51,822 nucleotides of DNA from Fragilaria crotonensis (taxonomy: Eukaryota; Bacillariophyta; Fragilariophyceae; Fragilariales; Fragilariaceae): the NCBI GenBank assembly GCA_022925895.1, contig JAKSYS010000447.1, positions 1 to 51,822 of the forward strand. The letters are read 5' to 3'. The notes under the pieces were generated by a model, which was not told where the DNA came from, did not search any database, and saw only the letters and a program-made list of their open reading frames with translations. The position numbers and the translations under genes are program-made. Position 1 is the stretch's first letter. Every line of letters begins with the position of its first letter. Shown here in pieces: positions 51,801 through 51,822 of the stretch.

Positions 51801-51822
51801 CCATCACTCTGTGACTCAATTT

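Noticed and set aside
1-51822. tRNA, rRNA or snRNA genes
   Set aside because: No complete cloverleaf, rRNA or snRNA core was recognised; the U6-like word in the X tail is only about 12 nt.

Overview
This window looks like nuclear DNA of a stramenopile alga, most likely a diatom. That is inference: it rests on compact intron-poor single-ORF host genes, Ty1/copia polyproteins resembling diatom elements, and a glycan-enzyme gene of WbsX type. It is a transposon-dense, probably subtelomere-like region. Only about three stretches look like resident host genes: a WbsX/GH99-like glycan enzyme (5769-7178, minus), a GT23 fucosyltransferase-like type II membrane protein (40060-41568, minus) and a 2OG-dioxygenase-like gene at the right edge (50818-51800, minus). 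Almost everything else is mobile or repetitive.

Layout from left to right. 1-904 holds a copy of an unnamed retroposon family (called X here) that ends in a conserved tail and poly(T). 994-4534 is a Tc1/mariner-IS630-type DNA transposon with inverted ends, a TA duplication and a decayed DDE transposase. 8692-9222 is a 177-bp satellite. 10703-13629 is a decayed gag-like gene plus a small ORF. 13953-16837 is the 3' half of a copia element. From 16838 to 22735 and again from 38259 to 39374, 43492 to about 43935 and 46234 to 50488 there are repeated units (U1-U10). Nearly all begin with CCTAAGG (one with CCCTTAGG), all point the same way, and each is cut short on its right by the start of the next unit or by another element.

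The units are the most interesting content. Most carry, just inside the left end, four or five copies of a 10-14-bp motif whose sequence is unit-specific (ACGTCGGGAGGG, ACCACTGGTGGT, CATCGGGTGGTA, CGCCCGGAGGG, ACCACGGGAGGG or CTCCGGAGC) but whose spacing is conserved at about 21 and 32 bp, i.e. two and three helical turns. The longest units then run into a gene for a zinc-finger plus RecQ-like SF2 helicase with a Cys/His-rich C-terminus, reminiscent of fungal telomere-linked helicases. Other units carry tandem exon/intron-like modules. The CCTAAGG start resembles the telomeric CCCTAA strand, and truncation points coincide with CCT or CCCT in the truncated sequence.

Nested insertions can be read precisely. 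A 207-bp X-family retroposon interrupts the first helicase gene with a 14-bp target duplication. A 0.94-kb X copy lies between two 687-bp direct repeats and is itself split by a 6.9-kb Ngaro-type tyrosine-recombinase retrotransposon with split direct repeats (A1-pol-B1-A2-B2). One of the 687-bp repeats is split by a 7.2-kb copia element with identical 415-bp LTRs, a 5-bp target duplication and an initiator-tRNA anticodon-arm primer site. A 0.5-kb deletion derivative of the Ngaro element, now with inverted ends, truncates another helicase copy. A 364-bp TA-flanked MITE sits in a 16-bp minisatellite. Many coding regions carry frameshifts, so most are annotated as pseudogenes; some single-base shifts in homopolymers could be assembly errors.
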